From NCBI GenBank assembly GCA_035493955.1, contig DATJHI010000015.1, positions 130,109-194,108 on the forward strand: 64,000 nucleotides of DNA, given 5' to 3'. Under the pieces are notes generated by a model that did not search any database, was not told the DNA's origin, and was given only the letters and a program-made list of their open reading frames with translations. A program made the position numbers and the translations under genes. Each line of letters starts with the position of its first letter. The stretch's first letter is position 1. This stretch comes from NCED01 sp035493955 (GTDB lineage: Bacteria > Pseudomonadota > Alphaproteobacteria > Caulobacterales > Caulobacteraceae). Shown one piece after another: positions 63,276 to 64,000 of the stretch.

Positions 63276-63719
63276 TCAGTCCGGCCCTGCTCTGTGCTCG
63301 TCTTTGGGTGAATAGAAGCAGGCGGCAAGAAACCCTAACACCATCGCGCCCTGCCAAAGCCAAAAGCCGGAGTATCTGCAGGTTCGTACGCCTACTCCCT
63401 CAATGTCGGGGATTTTAGCTGTAAATGCATTTGCAGCACAAAGTAGAGCCAACACGGACGCCACCACCGCGGCGCCACGCCCTTTACGTGTGAGCGAGAA
63501 GTAGAGAGACACCAACAGGAACGCGTTTGCCAGCCAGCCGATCTGCCGAGATAGCAACCCAAGCCAACCTACGAGCAGCAACCACAGACCGGCGCTCCCC
63601 GATGGCGAGTTGCAATTGCCGAGCGCGGGAATGGCCAACGACAAAAGGTAAAGCGCCAACGCAGCGCGCCCAAGCGCGCTTCTCCAAGTCAGTCGGCTGA
63701 GGGTGGAAAGGCGGAGCAT
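63276..63719 (-). CDS. Small polytopic membrane protein
   Basis: 147 residues with about four hydrophobic segments (AALALYLLSLAIPALG, GLWLLLVGWLGLLSRQIGWLANAFLLV, AAVVASVLALLCAANAF, LWQGAMVLGFLAACFY). No family recognised. Confidence 0.5.
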   Translation of the reverse strand: MLRLSTLSRLTWRSALGRAALALYLLSLAIPALGNCNSPSGSAGLWLLLVGWLGLLSRQIGWLANAFLLVSLYFSLTRKGRGAAVVASVLALLCAANAFTAKIPDIEGVGVRTCRYSGFWLWQGAMVLGFLAACFYSPKDEHRAGPD

Positions 63720-63788
63720 CGATTCCTGCGGAGAGGCCGCTCAGTCAGCTAAAGGCAATCGGTGAAGAACGACTCAACGGACCAGGGT

Positions 63789-63874
63789 CAATGTCCGCCA
63801 CCCACCCATCTCGGCCCATCCGGACGTTCGCTTCCTGGCGACCTACGCGAGACCGCTAGCGACCCTTAGCGGAC
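63789..63874. repeat. Dispersed intergenic repeat, copy 2
   Basis: Aligns with 63133-63218 over its full length and ends in GACCCTTAGCGGAC. It lies in the gap before the last partial gene. Confidence 0.65.
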
Positions 63875-63919
63875 TCTTAGTCGTGGTCGCGTACCGTCCG
63901 CGTACATGGTGAGGCGGAA

Positions 63920-64000
63920 ATGAGTTCGGGTCGTATAAGCGAGGGGCAGATAGTAGCCGCGGTTATCGTCGGCGCGTGCCTTACCGCGTATCTGGTCTGG
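63920..64000 (+). CDS. Partial frame at the window end (N-terminal 27 codons)
   Basis: ATG after a GGTGAGGCGGA stretch; open to the edge with a hydrophobic run (IVAAVIVGACLTAYLVW), so possibly a membrane protein. Too short to name. Confidence 0.35.
   Translation, partial: MSSGRISEGQIVAAVIVGACLTAYLVW

Larger units (their letters stand above)
30361..64000. mobile_element. Large serine-recombinase element in comM, right end outside the window
   Basis: Begins where comM identity ends and contains at least 33.6 kb. It carries three large serine recombinases, an IS481 insertion, phage-style regulators, DNA-translocase ATPases, defence genes and many unknown small genes. Coding style is mixed, with AT-rich stretches (42.3-43.9, 46.9-48.2 and 53.2-54.5 kb) unlike the flanking chromosome. 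No relaxase, VirB-type channel or phage structural gene is visible, so whether it is an ICE, an IME or a phage-related island cannot be decided. Confidence 0.85.

Noticed and set aside
30370..64000. Complete prophage
   Set aside because: CI/Ner-like regulators are present but no capsid, tail, terminase or lysis genes were found.
30370..64000. CRISPR array
   Set aside because: No regular direct repeats with spacers; the repeats seen are single inverted repeats, target duplications or long segment duplications.

Overview
The window is about 64 kb of a high-GC alphaproteobacterium. Gene content (a MucR-type regulator, a DUF2336 protein, a PAS_5-like protein, hrcA-grpE divergent from rph-rdgB-hemW, and the miaB-phoH-ybeY-corC-lnt run) suggests Caulobacterales, near Caulobacter or Phenylobacterium. 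This is inference from synteny and protein style; the window holds no rRNA gene.

Positions 1-30,369 are ordinary chromosome. Minus-strand genes gshA, rsmE, an acyltransferase, infA, a cold-shock gene and carA come first. Small regulators, a cinA-like gene and a DUF2946/TonB-receptor pair (probably metal, perhaps copper, related) follow. Next are an OmpR-type response regulator, an XRE regulator, hemW-rdgB-rph against hrcA-grpE, and an outer-membrane barrel gene. After these come nfu, tsaB, rimI, fur and a tightly overlapped operon miaB-phoH-ybeY-corC-lnt-rsmI-yraN-sirB1-like. The block ends with gshB, a GNAT gene and comM. gshA and gshB sit at opposite ends of the core block and together make glutathione.

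At about 30,369 comM is cut by a large mobile element that runs off the right end, so only the left end is visible. A large serine recombinase lies against the junction, and its reading frame runs through it into comM sequence. The element carries two more large serine recombinases. One of these has an IS481-family insertion at its stop codon with a 6-bp target duplication. Other functions are an XRE/RuvC-like pair, a P-loop ATPase, two HerA/VirD4-like DNA-pumping ATPases (one fused to a nuclease-like domain), a CI/Ner-like divergent switch and many small secreted or membrane proteins. No relaxase and no T4SS channel genes are visible.

The element looks like a defence island. It holds a two-gene Gabija-type system (39.1-42.2 kb), a superinfection-immunity-like membrane protein (43.1 kb), a lone AT-rich OLD-family ATPase (53.2 kb) and an unrecognised coupled gene pair (57.6-59.3 kb). 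That pair converges on an apparent structured RNA gene with its own promoter and terminator (57.3-57.6 kb). The RNA plus gene pair is the best candidate here for something undescribed. The last 4 kb carry metabolic and hypothetical cargo (VOC protein, RpiB-like isomerase, lipoproteins) and a dispersed intergenic repeat.
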